A stretch of DNA of 64,000 nucleotides from Serpens gallinarum. Its GTDB lineage: Bacteria > Pseudomonadota > Gammaproteobacteria > Pseudomonadales > Pseudomonadaceae. Below are positions 1 to 9,446 of this stretch, piece after piece. The notes under the pieces were generated by a model. That model had not been told where the DNA came from and did no database searches. It saw only the letters and a list, made by a program, of their open reading frames with translations. Positions within the stretch are counted from its first letter, which is position 1. Each line of letters opens with the position of its first letter. The position numbers and the translations under genes are program-made. Where the stretch lies: positions 372,001 to 436,000 of the forward strand of contig NZ_JACSQG010000002.1 in NCBI RefSeq assembly GCF_014836765.1, written 5' to 3'.

Positions 1-997
1 TGTCCAGCCAGGCCTGCAGGCCTGCGCGACTGGTGGCATCAAAGTCCAGATCAGCCACCCGCCCTGTTTTCGCCAATAAGGTGATGTCGTGGGCAATGCC
101 GTATTTGTGCCGAAACAGTGGGCGAAAGCGTTGTTCATGTTGCGGGTTGCGGGCCATGACATTGACGAAACTGTAATGGCCGCCTGCTTGAGGGCTAAGC
201 GTGCCCAGCAAGGTGGCGTCCTCCGGCAGGCTGTAAGGCAGCGCCACGCCGAGTTTTGCCGTAGGGCCGAGCACCTTGTCGTGCAGTGACAGGCCGACCC
301 GGCCCGGTTTCTGGATGGGCTGGTACAGATGCTCCGGGCGCTGGGCAAAGAGATTGTCGGTGCCGTCCAGCCAGAAGGCGGCCTTGCCTTTGCCCTGCAG
401 GTGCAAGCGCCAGATCTGTTCCTCAGCCGATACCGGCAGGCTGACCAGGTCGCTGCGCGGATACAGGGTATGGCGCTGCAATTTCAAGTGCACCTGGTGC
501 CTGTCGCTCAGCCGCTCGGCGGTCAGGGCATGGACACCGCCATGGTGTTTGCCTCCCAGCTGCGCGTTAACCCCGGCCGGGACGCGAAAATACAGTGTCT
601 GATCCCGGCTGGCCTCGATGCTGAAATGCGTTTTTACCGGTTCGAACAGCGAGGCGGTTTTATCGCCATGCCGGACCTGGTAAAGCCGGAAGCTGTAGCC
701 GGGGATTTCCAGACGATAGCCGCTGCTTGCGGCGCGTAACGGCCATTGTCGCGTGCCGCGCTGCTCGCGGGCGGGAATCTCGAAGCGTTGTAACAACTGG
801 CCGCTGCTGTCCTGCAAATACAGCCGTTCCTCGTTGGCATCTGCCTGCCAGGCCGGTTCCCAGGCGATCAGCAGAGGCTCGTCCACAGCAGGTTTCAGGT
901 GCAGCGCACCGTCTCGAATGCCCGACCATTCCAGGCCGTGGGCGAGAGGTGGCAGGCTGGCAATCAGTAGCCAGGCTAGAGCCCATCGGCTTCGCAT
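1..997 (-). CDS. Exported protein of the exopolysaccharide operon, function unknown (partial, runs off the left edge)
   Basis: An open minus-strand frame begins with ATG at 997 and remains open to base 1, so at least 332 residues are visible and the C-terminus is missing. It starts with a typical Sec signal peptide (MRSRWALAWLLIASLPPLAHG), and the rest is hydrophilic, rich in alternating hydrophobic residues as in beta-strand proteins, with no motif I recognise. The start overlaps the end of the flippase gene by 22 bases, so the two are probably translationally coupled. Location as the last visible gene of the polysaccharide operon suggests a periplasmic or secreted role in polymer handling, but this is inference from position only. 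Confidence 0.75.
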   Translation of the reverse strand, partial: MRSRWALAWLLIASLPPLAHGLEWSGIRDGALHLKPAVDEPLLIAWEPAWQADANEERLYLQDSSGQLLQRFEIPAREQRGTRQWPLRAASSGYRLEIPGYSFRLYQVRHGDKTASLFEPVKTHFSIEASRDQTLYFRVPAGVNAQLGGKHHGGVHALTAERLSDRHQVHLKLQRHTLYPRSDLVSLPVSAEEQIWRLHLQGKGKAAFWLDGTDNLFAQRPEHLYQPIQKPGRVGLSLHDKVLGPTAKLGVALPYSLPEDATLLGTLSPQAGGHYSFVNVMARNPQHEQRFRPLFRHKYGIAHDITLLAKTGRVADLDFDATSRAGLQAWLD

Positions 998-2298
998 ACC
1001 GGTCTCCGTCGCAGGTGATTGAACAGAAAACGCAGATCGCTGGGCAGGATCAATAGGGTGTTGGCGAACGCCACGCCGCTGAGGCGGCAATACAAGCACA
1101 ACATGCCCAGCGCCAGCAGGCTGTAGGCCAGCGATGAGGCATAGGCCGCGCCGACGATGCCCCAGTGGGGAATCAGGAAGAACGTCAGGCTCAGGTTGAT
1201 TGCCGCGGCCACGCCGGCCATCACTGAAAGGGCCCCGGGACGTCGTTTGCCCAGCAGGTCAAGATGGAGGATGCTGGCGTAACACAGGCTGAAGATGCCC
1301 GGCAGCAAGGCCACCAGGGCCGGATAAGCGGGCTGGTAGGCACTGCCGAACAGCAGCACGATCAGCCACTCGCCGACCACCGCCATGCTCAGGCAGGCGG
1401 CGAGCATGGCGGTTCCGGTCAGGCGCAGGGCCAGTGGGGTCAGTTCATCAATGCCTTCACCCTGTTGTAGCAAACGCTTCATCAGTGGAGTGGTCACCGC
1501 CTCGGGGACGATGATCAGCAATTCGGCAGCGGCACTGGCCATGGCGTAATAACCCAGCGCTTCACTGTCGAGCAGCAAACCGATCAACAGGTAATCCGAG
1601 CGCATGAGAATCTGCTGAAACAGGATGTCTGGATGGCTTTTGCCACCAAAACGCAGCATCTCGCTGCGGCTGTCCCGGTCCCAGCGCAGGCGGATGCTGT
1701 GATAACGGCCCAGCAGGCACAGGCCGACGACGGCCACCAGCAGCAAGCCGCCGATCCAGCTGATCAACGCCGCTTCCAAGGCGAAGCGTTGCCACATCAA
1801 AAATAAACTTAGAAACAGCAACAGCGGCACCAGCGACTCAATCAGGCGCAGGCTGTTGAACGCGCCGACCTTGCCGTCGGCATTGTGCAGATTGAGCAGG
1901 GCGCTCTTCATGACGAACAGCGGCACCACCAATAGCAATAGCCAGGCGAGCGAGCCGAGTTCCTGAGTAATTTCCAGGCTCTGGCCGAACTGCTGCAGCA
2001 AAAAAACGCCCAGGCAGGTGGCCACGGCCGAGAAGAGGCAGCCGTAGATCAGCACTTGGGACAGTAGGGCTCCCATGGGCCGCTGCTGGGCCGACTGATA
2101 ACTCAGCGCAGTGTTCAGGCCGCCGCTGGTGGCCGCGCTGATCATTTCCGGCATGGCGCTGAGCAGCGCGAACAGTCCACGGTCGGCAGGGCCGAGAATG
2201 CGAGCCAGCAATATGTTGCGCAACAGGCGCAGCACCAGCATCGCCAGGCTGGTGCCCACGCTTTGCAGCATATGGCGCATAAAACTTGAACGGCTCAT
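976..2298 (-). CDS. Wzx-like polysaccharide flippase (oligosaccharide repeat-unit translocase)
   Basis: This 440-residue protein is hydrophobic almost throughout, with about 12 to 14 predicted membrane segments and the layout of the polysaccharide-transport (PST/MOP) family, which moves undecaprenyl-linked repeat units across the inner membrane. The N-terminus (MSRSSFMRHMLQSVGTS) followed by a segment with LLRNILLARILGPADRG is the usual start of Wzx proteins (GxxxxxRxLGPxxxG). The ATG overlaps the stop of the deacetylase gene as ATGA (2295-2298), which fixes the start and indicates coupling. The neighbouring ligase/polymerase-type gene and chain-length protein fit a Wzx/Wzy-dependent pathway. 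Substrate specificity cannot be read from sequence. Confidence 0.85.
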   Translation of the reverse strand: MSRSSFMRHMLQSVGTSLAMLVLRLLRNILLARILGPADRGLFALLSAMPEMISAATSGGLNTALSYQSAQQRPMGALLSQVLIYGCLFSAVATCLGVFLLQQFGQSLEITQELGSLAWLLLLVVPLFVMKSALLNLHNADGKVGAFNSLRLIESLVPLLLFLSLFLMWQRFALEAALISWIGGLLLVAVVGLCLLGRYHSIRLRWDRDSRSEMLRFGGKSHPDILFQQILMRSDYLLIGLLLDSEALGYYAMASAAAELLIIVPEAVTTPLMKRLLQQGEGIDELTPLALRLTGTAMLAACLSMAVVGEWLIVLLFGSAYQPAYPALVALLPGIFSLCYASILHLDLLGKRRPGALSVMAGVAAAINLSLTFFLIPHWGIVGAAYASSLAYSLLALGMLCLYCRLSGVAFANTLLILPSDLRFLFNHLRRRPVCEADGL

Positions 2299-3299
2299 TG
2301 GCTGCCACTCGACAGCATCCGCCAGGCCAGCAGCTCCGGACGCTGGGCCGTATGCTGACTGACGCCGATGCGCGGCAAGGCCAGGTTGTCGCCACGGCCG
2401 CGGAACAGGCCTGGCCGGGTGCTCAGGGCGTGGCGGTAATAATGGTGTTGGGCCAGTTGCCGGCGCACCTGCTCGTCATGGTCGCCGTTGGGGTAGCAGT
2501 ACACCGGCAGGGGCCGTCGGCAGCGCTGTCGCAGCAAGCGGCTGCTGTCGTGCAGCTCACGCTCCAGCTGCGCGTGGTCGAGCCCAGTCAGAATCGCATG
2601 GCTGGCGCCGTGGGGGCCGAAGCGCACCAGGCCGGAATCCTCCAACTGGCGTACCTGTTGCCAATCGAGGGCTTGGGGCTCGGCGCTGTCGGGGCACTGA
2701 TCTGCCAAGGCCTGCAATAGCCCGGCCGGCAGCTGTTTGAGGCGCTGCAGATACTGCGCCAGGACAAGACTGCGACGGTAGGGGTCGTGTTTGCCGAAGA
2801 TAGCCGCCGGGACTTCGGCTCCGGCTTCCAGGAGCTGTGCGCATAGAGCGTCGCGGGCGGTGGGGCCAAATGTGCCCCACAACGTTTCACCGATGCTTTC
2901 CCACCAAAATGAACGCTGGCTGCCAATGAAATCGGTGGAGAGGAAAATGCTGGCCGGCATTTGGTAACGCTGCAGCAGCGGGAAGGCCTGGGTGGCGTTG
3001 TCGCGCCAGCCATCATCAAAGGTTAGTGCCACGCGCAAGCGGTCGCCGGGAGCGGCATGGGGATCCAGCAGTTCCATCAGCGGCACGCAGTCGAAATTGC
3101 GGCGCAGCCAGCGCAACAGTCGTTCAAACGCGGCACTGCCCAGGCACAGCTCGTTGCGGTGTGGCAGGGCAGCGGCCCGGTCATCGGCGATGACCCGGTG
3201 CAGCATGAGGATAACGCCCTCGGCATGCAGGCGGTGCGGTACGGGGGTGTGCAGGTAAAGCCAGCCGGCACCTGCCTTTAAGGCCTGTTTCAGTTTCAT
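2295..3299 (-). CDS. Polysaccharide deacetylase (NodB homology, carbohydrate esterase 4)
   Basis: The 334-residue protein contains the NodB motifs: TFDDGWRD around residues 93-100 supplies the catalytic and metal-binding aspartates, and FGPHGASH near residue 228 gives the HxxSH metal motif. A second conserved stretch, YCYPNGDHD, corresponds to the arginine/proline motif region of the family. Enzymes of this group remove N- or O-acetyl groups from polysaccharides or lipid-linked sugars in a metal-dependent way. There is no signal peptide, so a cytoplasmic action on lipid-linked precursors is possible. It starts 9 bases after the preceding glycosyltransferase stop, with a weak AAGGG ribosome site, and ends overlapping the flippase start. 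Confidence 0.85.
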   Translation of the reverse strand: MKLKQALKAGAGWLYLHTPVPHRLHAEGVILMLHRVIADDRAAALPHRNELCLGSAAFERLLRWLRRNFDCVPLMELLDPHAAPGDRLRVALTFDDGWRDNATQAFPLLQRYQMPASIFLSTDFIGSQRSFWWESIGETLWGTFGPTARDALCAQLLEAGAEVPAAIFGKHDPYRRSLVLAQYLQRLKQLPAGLLQALADQCPDSAEPQALDWQQVRQLEDSGLVRFGPHGASHAILTGLDHAQLERELHDSSRLLRQRCRRPLPVYCYPNGDHDEQVRRQLAQHHYYRHALSTRPGLFRGRGDNLALPRIGVSQHTAQRPELLAWRMLSSGSQ

Positions 3300-3308
3300 G
3301 TCCAGCCC

Positions 3309-4445
3309 TTAGCGATTCTGTTGGGGGTTCCACAGGCTGTAACGCTGCCCGCGCAAAAATTGCCAAAGCCCAAGACTCATTCCGGCCAGGGTGACCAGCA
3401 GGAAGGCTGCGAGGCGAAACGGTTTGGGCAAGCGGCGTTGGCGGTCGAACAAGCCGGCCAAGGCGAGCAGGTAGGCAGCCAGCTGGGCGAGCAAAGTGAA
3501 GCGGTAAAAGGCGCTGTCCGGCCACAACCAGAAATTGCTGATTAGCAGCGGAATCAACAGCAACGGGGCCAGACGGCGTATCAGTTTGTGGCTGATCAAG
3601 GCCAGTGCGTAGCTGCCGTACCGTAGGGGATTAAGAAGCTCACGACGCTGAGCGAGGCTTTGTAAGCCACCCACCGTGACCCGCAGCCGACGGCGGAATT
3701 GCTTGTCGGCATCGTCTACCCCTTGGTCGAAAACCTGGGCGGTGTCGACGAAGACAATGCGCTGGCCCGCCACGGCGGCACTGGTACTGATGTAAAAGTC
3801 ATCGGTGACGTCTGCCGGAATCGTTTGAAACAGCTCGCGGCGCAGCGCCAGCAGGGCTCCATCTACCGAAACCAGGCAGCCGGCACGACTTTCCGCCCGG
3901 CGCAGCCAGGATTCGTAACGACGATACAACTGATCGCCGAGCCCAAGGTGCGCGCCACTGTGGGGAATGTCGATGTGCCCGCCGGCCGCACCGACCTGTG
4001 GGTCGGTGAAGGCTCGCAACAATTCACGCAAACAATCCTTGGCCCAGCGGTTATCGGCGTCGGTGAACACCAGGATGTCGCCACGGGCGACCGCTGCGGC
4101 GGCATTCAGGGCGTGAGCCTTGCCCTGGCGGGGCAGGTCGAGAATCTCGATGCGTGGATCGGCGATGGCCTGTGCCTCGGCCACGGTCGCATCGGAGGAG
4201 CCGTCGCTGGCTACGATGATGTGCAACTGTTCGGAGGGGTAATCCTGCTGCAACAACGTCTGCAGTTTTGCGCCGATGTGTTCGGCCTCGTTATGCGCGG
4301 CGATGATGATGGTGACGCTCGGTGTCTGTTCTGCCGGTCGCAAAGGAGCTGGCTTGAACTGGGCGATCAGACCAATCAGCAAGGGATAGCCCAGGTAGGC
4401 ATAGACGGGCAGCAACAGGCACAGCCAAAAAACGAACTCAGCCAC
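3309..4445 (-). CDS. Membrane glycosyltransferase, family GT2
   Basis: The protein has an N-terminal membrane segment (VFWLCLLLPVYAYLGYPLL), a GT2 catalytic domain beginning SVTIIIAAHNEAEHIG, a DAD metal motif (FTDADNRW), a TDDFYIS acceptor-side motif and a QFRRRLR motif that resembles the QxxRW of processive synthases, then three or four C-terminal membrane spans. I chose the GTG start at 4445 rather than an upstream ATG at 4496 because a GGAGG ribosome site lies 7 bases before it and it overlaps the preceding stop by only 8 bases; this gives 378 residues. It should transfer a nucleotide sugar onto a lipid-linked acceptor at the cytoplasmic membrane. Sugar specificity is unknown. Confidence 0.88.
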   Translation of the reverse strand: MAEFVFWLCLLLPVYAYLGYPLLIGLIAQFKPAPLRPAEQTPSVTIIIAAHNEAEHIGAKLQTLLQQDYPSEQLHIIVASDGSSDATVAEAQAIADPRIEILDLPRQGKAHALNAAAAVARGDILVFTDADNRWAKDCLRELLRAFTDPQVGAAGGHIDIPHSGAHLGLGDQLYRRYESWLRRAESRAGCLVSVDGALLALRRELFQTIPADVTDDFYISTSAAVAGQRIVFVDTAQVFDQGVDDADKQFRRRLRVTVGGLQSLAQRRELLNPLRYGSYALALISHKLIRRLAPLLLIPLLISNFWLWPDSAFYRFTLLAQLAAYLLALAGLFDRQRRLPKPFRLAAFLLVTLAGMSLGLWQFLRGQRYSLWNPQQNR

Positions 4446-5403
4446 GAGCGGGCCTCCGTGGGGTGAAATTGAACAGTCCAAACAGCAGGCCGGCACCGGT
4501 CACATGCAGGCGTAGCCAGTGCAGCAACCACAGCTGAACGGTCAGGCGCGGCGTAAAGCGACGATAGGTTTCGCGCAGGGCCAGGCCCAGGGCTGGCGCC
4601 AGACCCAGGGCGAACAGGGCGAGGGCGACAGGCCACTGATGCTGAGCCAGCGCGAGCAGGGCCAGCAGGTCGGCTAACCAGATCCCGCAGGCCAGCAAGG
4701 GGAAGCGCAGCAACCGCAGACTCAGGCCGTTCTTGCGCAGCAATTGGATATGACTGCACTGGCGCCACAGCTCTTTGCCCAGCCATTCTCCCCAGCTGTC
4801 CTCGAAGCCCCAGTTCCAGACAGTGGGGCGCGACAGCCTGAGCAGGCGTGCTCCGGCATGGCCCAGGCGCAGGCTGAGATCCTTGTCCTCGCCGGTACGC
4901 AGACTCTCATCAAACCCGCCGACGCGCTCAAACCAGCTGCGTGACATGCACAGGTTGGCGGTGGGCAGCCAGTCACGCAGACCGGTCTGGTCGCGCGTGT
5001 TCCCGACACGCTGCAGCCAGGCGCGCGCATACCAGGGCGCCTGGGGCGGGGGCAGGTGGGCCAGGCCGAGGACTTCGGCGCGGTTTTGCTCGTGTACCTG
5101 GCGCCAGGTTTCCAACCAGTCTTCGGGCACCTGCATGTCGGCATCGAGAAAGGCCAGCCATTCACCCCGCGCTTGAGCGGCACCCCGGTTACGCAGGGCT
5201 CCGATGCTGATGCCGGGACAGTGCAGCACCTGAGCGCCGTGTTCGCGGGCGATCTGCGGGCCGGCGTCGTCGGAGCCATTGTCCGGCACGATGATTTCCC
5301 AGTCACAGCCTGCGCGAAGCGCTGCGCGTCGCACCGATTCCAGGGTGCGGCCGATGTGGCGTGCCTCGTTGTACATGGGAATGATCACGCTGATACGCGT
5401 CAT
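4438..5403 (-). CDS. Glycosyltransferase, family GT2
   Basis: The start ATG at 5403 overlaps the stop of the ligase gene as ATGA, giving 321 residues; the longer upstream extension lacks family similarity. The N-terminus TRISVIIPMYNEARHIG is the classic GT2 nucleotide-binding start, FLDADMQ is the DxD metal motif, and RTGEDKDLSLRLG is the ED acceptor/base motif. C-terminal hydrophobic segments (about residues 220-275) should anchor it to the membrane. It probably adds one sugar to the growing repeat unit. It sits between the ligase/polymerase gene and another GT2 gene with overlapping ends on both sides, so it is in the same transcript. Confidence 0.88.
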   Translation of the reverse strand: MTRISVIIPMYNEARHIGRTLESVRRAALRAGCDWEIIVPDNGSDDAGPQIAREHGAQVLHCPGISIGALRNRGAAQARGEWLAFLDADMQVPEDWLETWRQVHEQNRAEVLGLAHLPPPQAPWYARAWLQRVGNTRDQTGLRDWLPTANLCMSRSWFERVGGFDESLRTGEDKDLSLRLGHAGARLLRLSRPTVWNWGFEDSWGEWLGKELWRQCSHIQLLRKNGLSLRLLRFPLLACGIWLADLLALLALAQHQWPVALALFALGLAPALGLALRETYRRFTPRLTVQLWLLHWLRLHVTGAGLLFGLFNFTPRRPARG

Positions 5404-6770
5404 GGGCGTGTCTCCAGAGCTGGTTGCTCTTCGGCCTGCAGGCGCATGCCGCTGGATATGGCCAGCATGATCCACAGCAGTTTGCTGTTGGGGATGCTCA
5501 GGAACAGCAGAAACAGAGCGACGGCTGCATAGGACAGGCCGAAAAAAGCCGCCAGTTGGGCTTGTCGTTCATTGCCGCGGTTAAGCCAAATGGCGCGGCT
5601 GGCCAGATAATTTTTCAGGCCCAAGACCACCAGCCCTATAAAGAGCAGGCCCCCAGGCAGGCCTGTTTCACTGAGCATGCCCAGATAGGTGTTGTGCGCC
5701 ACGCGAAATAGATTGGGGTCGTTGGCGCTCAGCGAATAGGCCACCGAATACGGACGTTGTGCGTATTCAAGGGGGAAAGTGCCGGGGCCTGAGCCGAACA
5801 GCGGGGAATTTTTAATGATGTCAGTGCCGACCACCACATAGGAGGAGCGTCGTCCCAGGGAAGGGTCTTCAAAATTGCGGGCCCCTTCCTTGAGAATCAC
5901 CAATGACTGCACCCGAGCCACGTATTCATCCGGAAGGGCGGCGAAGAGCACGGGCAGGCCGATGATCAGGCTGAGTAGCACGAAACCGAAATGCCGCGGC
6001 TGCAAATGTTTGCGATAGTCACGAAAGTGCCAGAGCGTGCCGGCAATGCACACCATCACAATCACGGAACCGGAGCGCGAACCTGTCTTGATCACGCCGA
6101 ACATTAGAAAGCCCAGCATGCCGAGCCAGAACAGACGCAGCAACCAGCCGCGAGATTGCAAGGCCAGCCAAAACGCCAGGGGGATCACAGCGGTCAACAG
6201 CATGGCGAAATAGTTGGGATCCGCGAGCAAGCCCATGGAGCGGCCGGTGGTGGCATCGATATTGTCGAGGGCGATCACGCCACTGAAGGCCACGGCCAGA
6301 ACCAGCAGCCGAGCTAACCAGAGCAGGCTGAGCTCGCGGTACAGCAACAGGGTCAGACCGAACAGGGACAGGCCGACAGCCAACTGGCGCAGATCGTGAA
6401 ATGACAGCGGAACGTGGCGACTGAACATCATGCTCAGCAGGTAGCACAGCAGAAAAGGCAGCAAAAATTTCCACAGGTTGCTGCGCAAACGGTATTCCGG
6501 AAGTTGGCGCAACAGTAATTGCAGGGCGACCACACCAATCAGCGCATAGCCCAGCAGCTTGGCGCCGGTGATGGCGCTGCCGGCGGGGAACAAGCCCTCA
6601 ACCGGCACCATGGCGAGGATGCCCAGGATCCCCCAGGCGGGATATCGGTAAAGCACCCCTAGAGCAATGATGGCGGGTGCGATCAACGGCGCAAGGTAAG
6701 GAAGCGGACTGGCCAGGAGCAATAGCCCGGCGAGCCCCAGCAGAAGGGACAAGGGAATGATCAGCGGCAT
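5400..6770 (-). CDS. O-antigen ligase/Wzy-like polymerase family membrane protein
   Basis: The 456-residue protein has about 10 to 12 membrane segments and a large loop late in the protein containing GTDIIKNSPLFGSGPGTF and VAHNTYLGMLSETG, which match the conserved periplasmic-loop signature (G-x-G-x-x and HN-x-x-L) of the WaaL/Wzy family. Such proteins polymerise or transfer lipid-linked glycans in the periplasm. Because it is the only gene of this kind among the visible operon members, it is the most likely repeat-unit polymerase. The start is ATG 6770, preceded by an AGGAG ribosome site that overlaps the previous stop; the upstream ATG at 6794 would overlap the GT4 gene more. Polymerase versus ligase cannot be decided from sequence. 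Confidence 0.85.
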   Translation of the reverse strand: MPLIIPLSLLLGLAGLLLLASPLPYLAPLIAPAIIALGVLYRYPAWGILGILAMVPVEGLFPAGSAITGAKLLGYALIGVVALQLLLRQLPEYRLRSNLWKFLLPFLLCYLLSMMFSRHVPLSFHDLRQLAVGLSLFGLTLLLYRELSLLWLARLLVLAVAFSGVIALDNIDATTGRSMGLLADPNYFAMLLTAVIPLAFWLALQSRGWLLRLFWLGMLGFLMFGVIKTGSRSGSVIVMVCIAGTLWHFRDYRKHLQPRHFGFVLLSLIIGLPVLFAALPDEYVARVQSLVILKEGARNFEDPSLGRRSSYVVVGTDIIKNSPLFGSGPGTFPLEYAQRPYSVAYSLSANDPNLFRVAHNTYLGMLSETGLPGGLLFIGLVVLGLKNYLASRAIWLNRGNERQAQLAAFFGLSYAAVALFLLFLSIPNSKLLWIMLAISSGMRLQAEEQPALETRP

Positions 6771-6772
6771 GG

Positions 6773-7879
6773 TTAATCTCCTGCCACACGGCAATAAAGC
6801 TGACGCCAGTGTTCGGCCTGGGATGGCAAGTGATAGCGCCCGAGCTGTACCTGCTGCGCCCGCATAATGAGCCGTTGGCGCAGGGCTGGATCCAACAGCA
6901 GCCGTTCGACTTGAAGGGTCAGGCAGGAGAGATCGTCAGCAGGGCTGAGCAAGGCGGAGTCTTCATGACAAAGCACATCGGGAATGCCGCCCACGGCGAA
7001 GCTGGCAATCGGCGTGCCGACCTGCATGGCTTCGAGCAGCACCATGGGGGTGCCTTCCGTGCGCGAGCTCAGCACCAGGACATCGAGACTGCGCAACCAG
7101 CCATCCATTTGCGCCTGGTAACCAGCCAGGAGAATTTTTTCCTGCAGGCCGCAGGCCTCGATGCGAGCGGCCAGCTCGGTTCGCATAGGCCCTTCACCGA
7201 GCATCACTGCTGAGAGTTCGGGATGCCGGCGACACAATTGAATGGCCAGCTCCACAAACCGATCCGGGCCTTTTTCATGGCTGAGGCGGCCGACAAAACC
7301 GATCACTGGCGCCGCCGGGGCTGAGGCGGGGCGCACAAGGGTGGGCACCTGCGCTGGCGGCAGTCCATTGGGGAGCACATGCAACTTGTGCCGGGCCACG
7401 CCGGCCTGTTGATGCAGGCGGGCAATGCTTTCGGCGACACACGCTACGGCGCGCACCTGGGGTGTGCGGCAGAGTTGCAGACTGAGCCAGGTATACAGGC
7501 GCTGCTTGCGGTTGCTTGGCGTGAAACCATGCTGTGTGGTGATCATCGGCACGCCAAAGCGCAAGGCCGCCAGCCAGCCCAAGACGAGTCCCTTGAAACC
7601 ATGCCCATTGATCAGCAGCGGACCTTCAGCAGACTGAAGACGCCGCCACAGGCTGCGTCGGTCCGGGCTGCGGTGCAGTTGCACGCCGGCGTCAAGGAAT
7701 CGGTCGGCAAGACTCTGCGGGCCATCCAGCAGGAGCACCTGATGGTGGCCGGGCGTGTGTTGGCAATGATCAAGCAGCATTCTTTCCAATCCGTAGAAGC
7801 CGCCGCTGCTGAGTAGATGAAGAATTTGCAGCGGCGTTTCCTGGGTTCCCGTCAGTTGGTAGCCCAGTGCCGAATCCAT
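6773..7879 (-). CDS. Glycosyltransferase, family GT4
   Basis: The 368-residue soluble protein has a two-domain GT-B pattern. The N-terminal domain shows a glycine-rich loop (LLSSGGFYGLERML) and the C-terminal domain shows IGFVGRLSHEKG followed by SSRTEGTPMVLLEAMQVGTP, the E-x7-E nucleotide-sugar-binding signature of GT4 retaining enzymes. It should transfer a sugar from a nucleotide donor to the lipid-linked repeat unit in the cytoplasm. Its start overlaps the chain-length gene by 28 bases, and its stop lies 2 bases before the next start, consistent with tight operon packing. Donor and acceptor are unknown. Confidence 0.88.
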   Translation of the reverse strand: MDSALGYQLTGTQETPLQILHLLSSGGFYGLERMLLDHCQHTPGHHQVLLLDGPQSLADRFLDAGVQLHRSPDRRSLWRRLQSAEGPLLINGHGFKGLVLGWLAALRFGVPMITTQHGFTPSNRKQRLYTWLSLQLCRTPQVRAVACVAESIARLHQQAGVARHKLHVLPNGLPPAQVPTLVRPASAPAAPVIGFVGRLSHEKGPDRFVELAIQLCRRHPELSAVMLGEGPMRTELAARIEACGLQEKILLAGYQAQMDGWLRSLDVLVLSSRTEGTPMVLLEAMQVGTPIASFAVGGIPDVLCHEDSALLSPADDLSCLTLQVERLLLDPALRQRLIMRAQQVQLGRYHLPSQAEHWRQLYCRVAGD

Positions 7880-9444
7880 GGCAGACTTCCTGTCTTGTGC
7901 GGGTTGGCGAGGTCGGGATTATCCGCGTCGATGGTCATGAGTACCGGCAGACCAAGCTGTTGGGAGATCTGGGCCGGATGCTTGAAGCGATGATCGAAAA
8001 ATTCCCGGATATAACCCAATGCTATGGCCAGCAGCAGGCCCGTGAGCAGACCCAGAGGAATTACCTTGCTGGGCACGGGGAAACTGGCCGTTGTGGGTTC
8101 GATAGGGCGGCTGAGGATGCGTGCGTTGGACAGGGCGCCGAGCAGGTCGCTGGAGCGGCTTTCCTCGAAGCGCTGGGTATAGGCAAAAAATGCCTGGTGC
8201 AGGGCTTCAGTTTCGGTATTGAGCTGGCGCAGCGTTGATTGGATGCCCTGGAGTTGGCGAATGCGCTCTTTGTATTCGTCGATGCGCGCGGACTTCTGTG
8301 CGATCACGCCGGCAATGATTTCCTGAGATTTTTCCCGCTCGCTGATGCGATTGCCCACTACGCGCAAAAACTGCTGCCGGGTACGCTGAATTTGCGCCCG
8401 CAGCGTCTGCATTGGGGCGCTGTCGGCTTGGAAAATATCGCTTTCCAGACCGTACTGGCTGACCTGTTCGATCAGTCGATCACCCAATTGACGAATCTCG
8501 CGGTCATCGTATGTGGTGTTTTCCAACGTGCTGGAAAAGGTATAGGGGAAGCTGTAGTCGTTGAGTTTGGCATTACGTGCCACCTCCAGGCTGTTATGCA
8601 GGTATTCCAACCAGCGCCTGCCTTCAAGTTCACGGTCCCGGTACTGGTTGAGCGCCTGTTCTTCCTGATTGATGGCGTTCAAGTGAAACGTGATTTCCTC
8701 ATCGGGATTGGCCGCTTTGGCCCCTCCCAGCAGCGATAGGCGTTGTTGTTCCAGGGTGTTCAGGCGTTCCTGATATTGAGCTTTCTTCTGTTCGTAAAAG
8801 CCCTCGGGCAGATCGTTGGACTGCAAGTCGTGGCGATGCACCAGGTAGGTATCGAGCAGCCGGTTGGTCAGCAAGGTGCCCTGGGCCGGGTCCTTGGCCG
8901 TGTACACCACCGAGATGACGTTCGAGCCGGGAATCGTCTGGATCTCCAGGTCTTCAAGAATCTGCAGGGTCAGGGCATCGAGCGTCGTGTCGCGCACCGG
9001 CTTGACTTCCAGACCGAGCAGTTCGCGGGCCGGATAGATCACATGTTCACGCAGTGGGTCGATGACATGGATCCGCAGTGGCGTGGTGATCATGCGTTGC
9101 AGAAAGGTTTCTTCGGCCTGCCAAAAGCCTTCCGCATACAGTTGCTCAACGGTGCGCCGAATGAGCGCGGGCGAGCGCAGGATGTTGCTTTCGGTCTCCA
9201 TGTCGATCAGTGTCAACGGCACGAAGACGTCGTTCAGCGGAGCCAATGCCCCACCACTGGCATCCACCTGGGGCAACTTTTTGGATTGCACGAGAACTTC
9301 TGCAGTGATCTCAAAGGTCTGCTTGGCGAACACGGGGATCAGCAATGTAAGTACGGCAAACAGCAAGAAGACTCGCTTGATCAGCTGTCGATTGGCGAAA
9401 AAAATTCGGAAAAACTCATGCAGGTAATTTTCGCTCTGGTTCAT
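7852..9444 (-). CDS. Polysaccharide co-polymerase / chain-length determinant protein (Wzz/GumC type)
   Basis: This 530-residue inner-membrane protein has a first membrane segment near residues 24-42 (VFLLFAVLTLLIPVFA), a long periplasmic coiled-coil-rich region, and a second span near residues 470-490 preceded by the proline-rich SFPVPSKVIP motif typical of the family. It controls polymer length and, with the Wza-type lipoprotein and the ATPase encoded just upstream, forms the export assembly. There is no fused kinase domain; the ATPase is separate. I prefer the ATG at 9444, located two bases after the preceding stop and preceded by AAGGAC, over the in-frame TTG at 9450. Confidence 0.87.
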   Translation of the reverse strand: MNQSENYLHEFFRIFFANRQLIKRVFLLFAVLTLLIPVFAKQTFEITAEVLVQSKKLPQVDASGGALAPLNDVFVPLTLIDMETESNILRSPALIRRTVEQLYAEGFWQAEETFLQRMITTPLRIHVIDPLREHVIYPARELLGLEVKPVRDTTLDALTLQILEDLEIQTIPGSNVISVVYTAKDPAQGTLLTNRLLDTYLVHRHDLQSNDLPEGFYEQKKAQYQERLNTLEQQRLSLLGGAKAANPDEEITFHLNAINQEEQALNQYRDRELEGRRWLEYLHNSLEVARNAKLNDYSFPYTFSSTLENTTYDDREIRQLGDRLIEQVSQYGLESDIFQADSAPMQTLRAQIQRTRQQFLRVVGNRISEREKSQEIIAGVIAQKSARIDEYKERIRQLQGIQSTLRQLNTETEALHQAFFAYTQRFEESRSSDLLGALSNARILSRPIEPTTASFPVPSKVIPLGLLTGLLLAIALGYIREFFDHRFKHPAQISQQLGLPVLMTIDADNPDLANPHKTGSLPWIRHWATN

Positions 9445-9446
9445 GG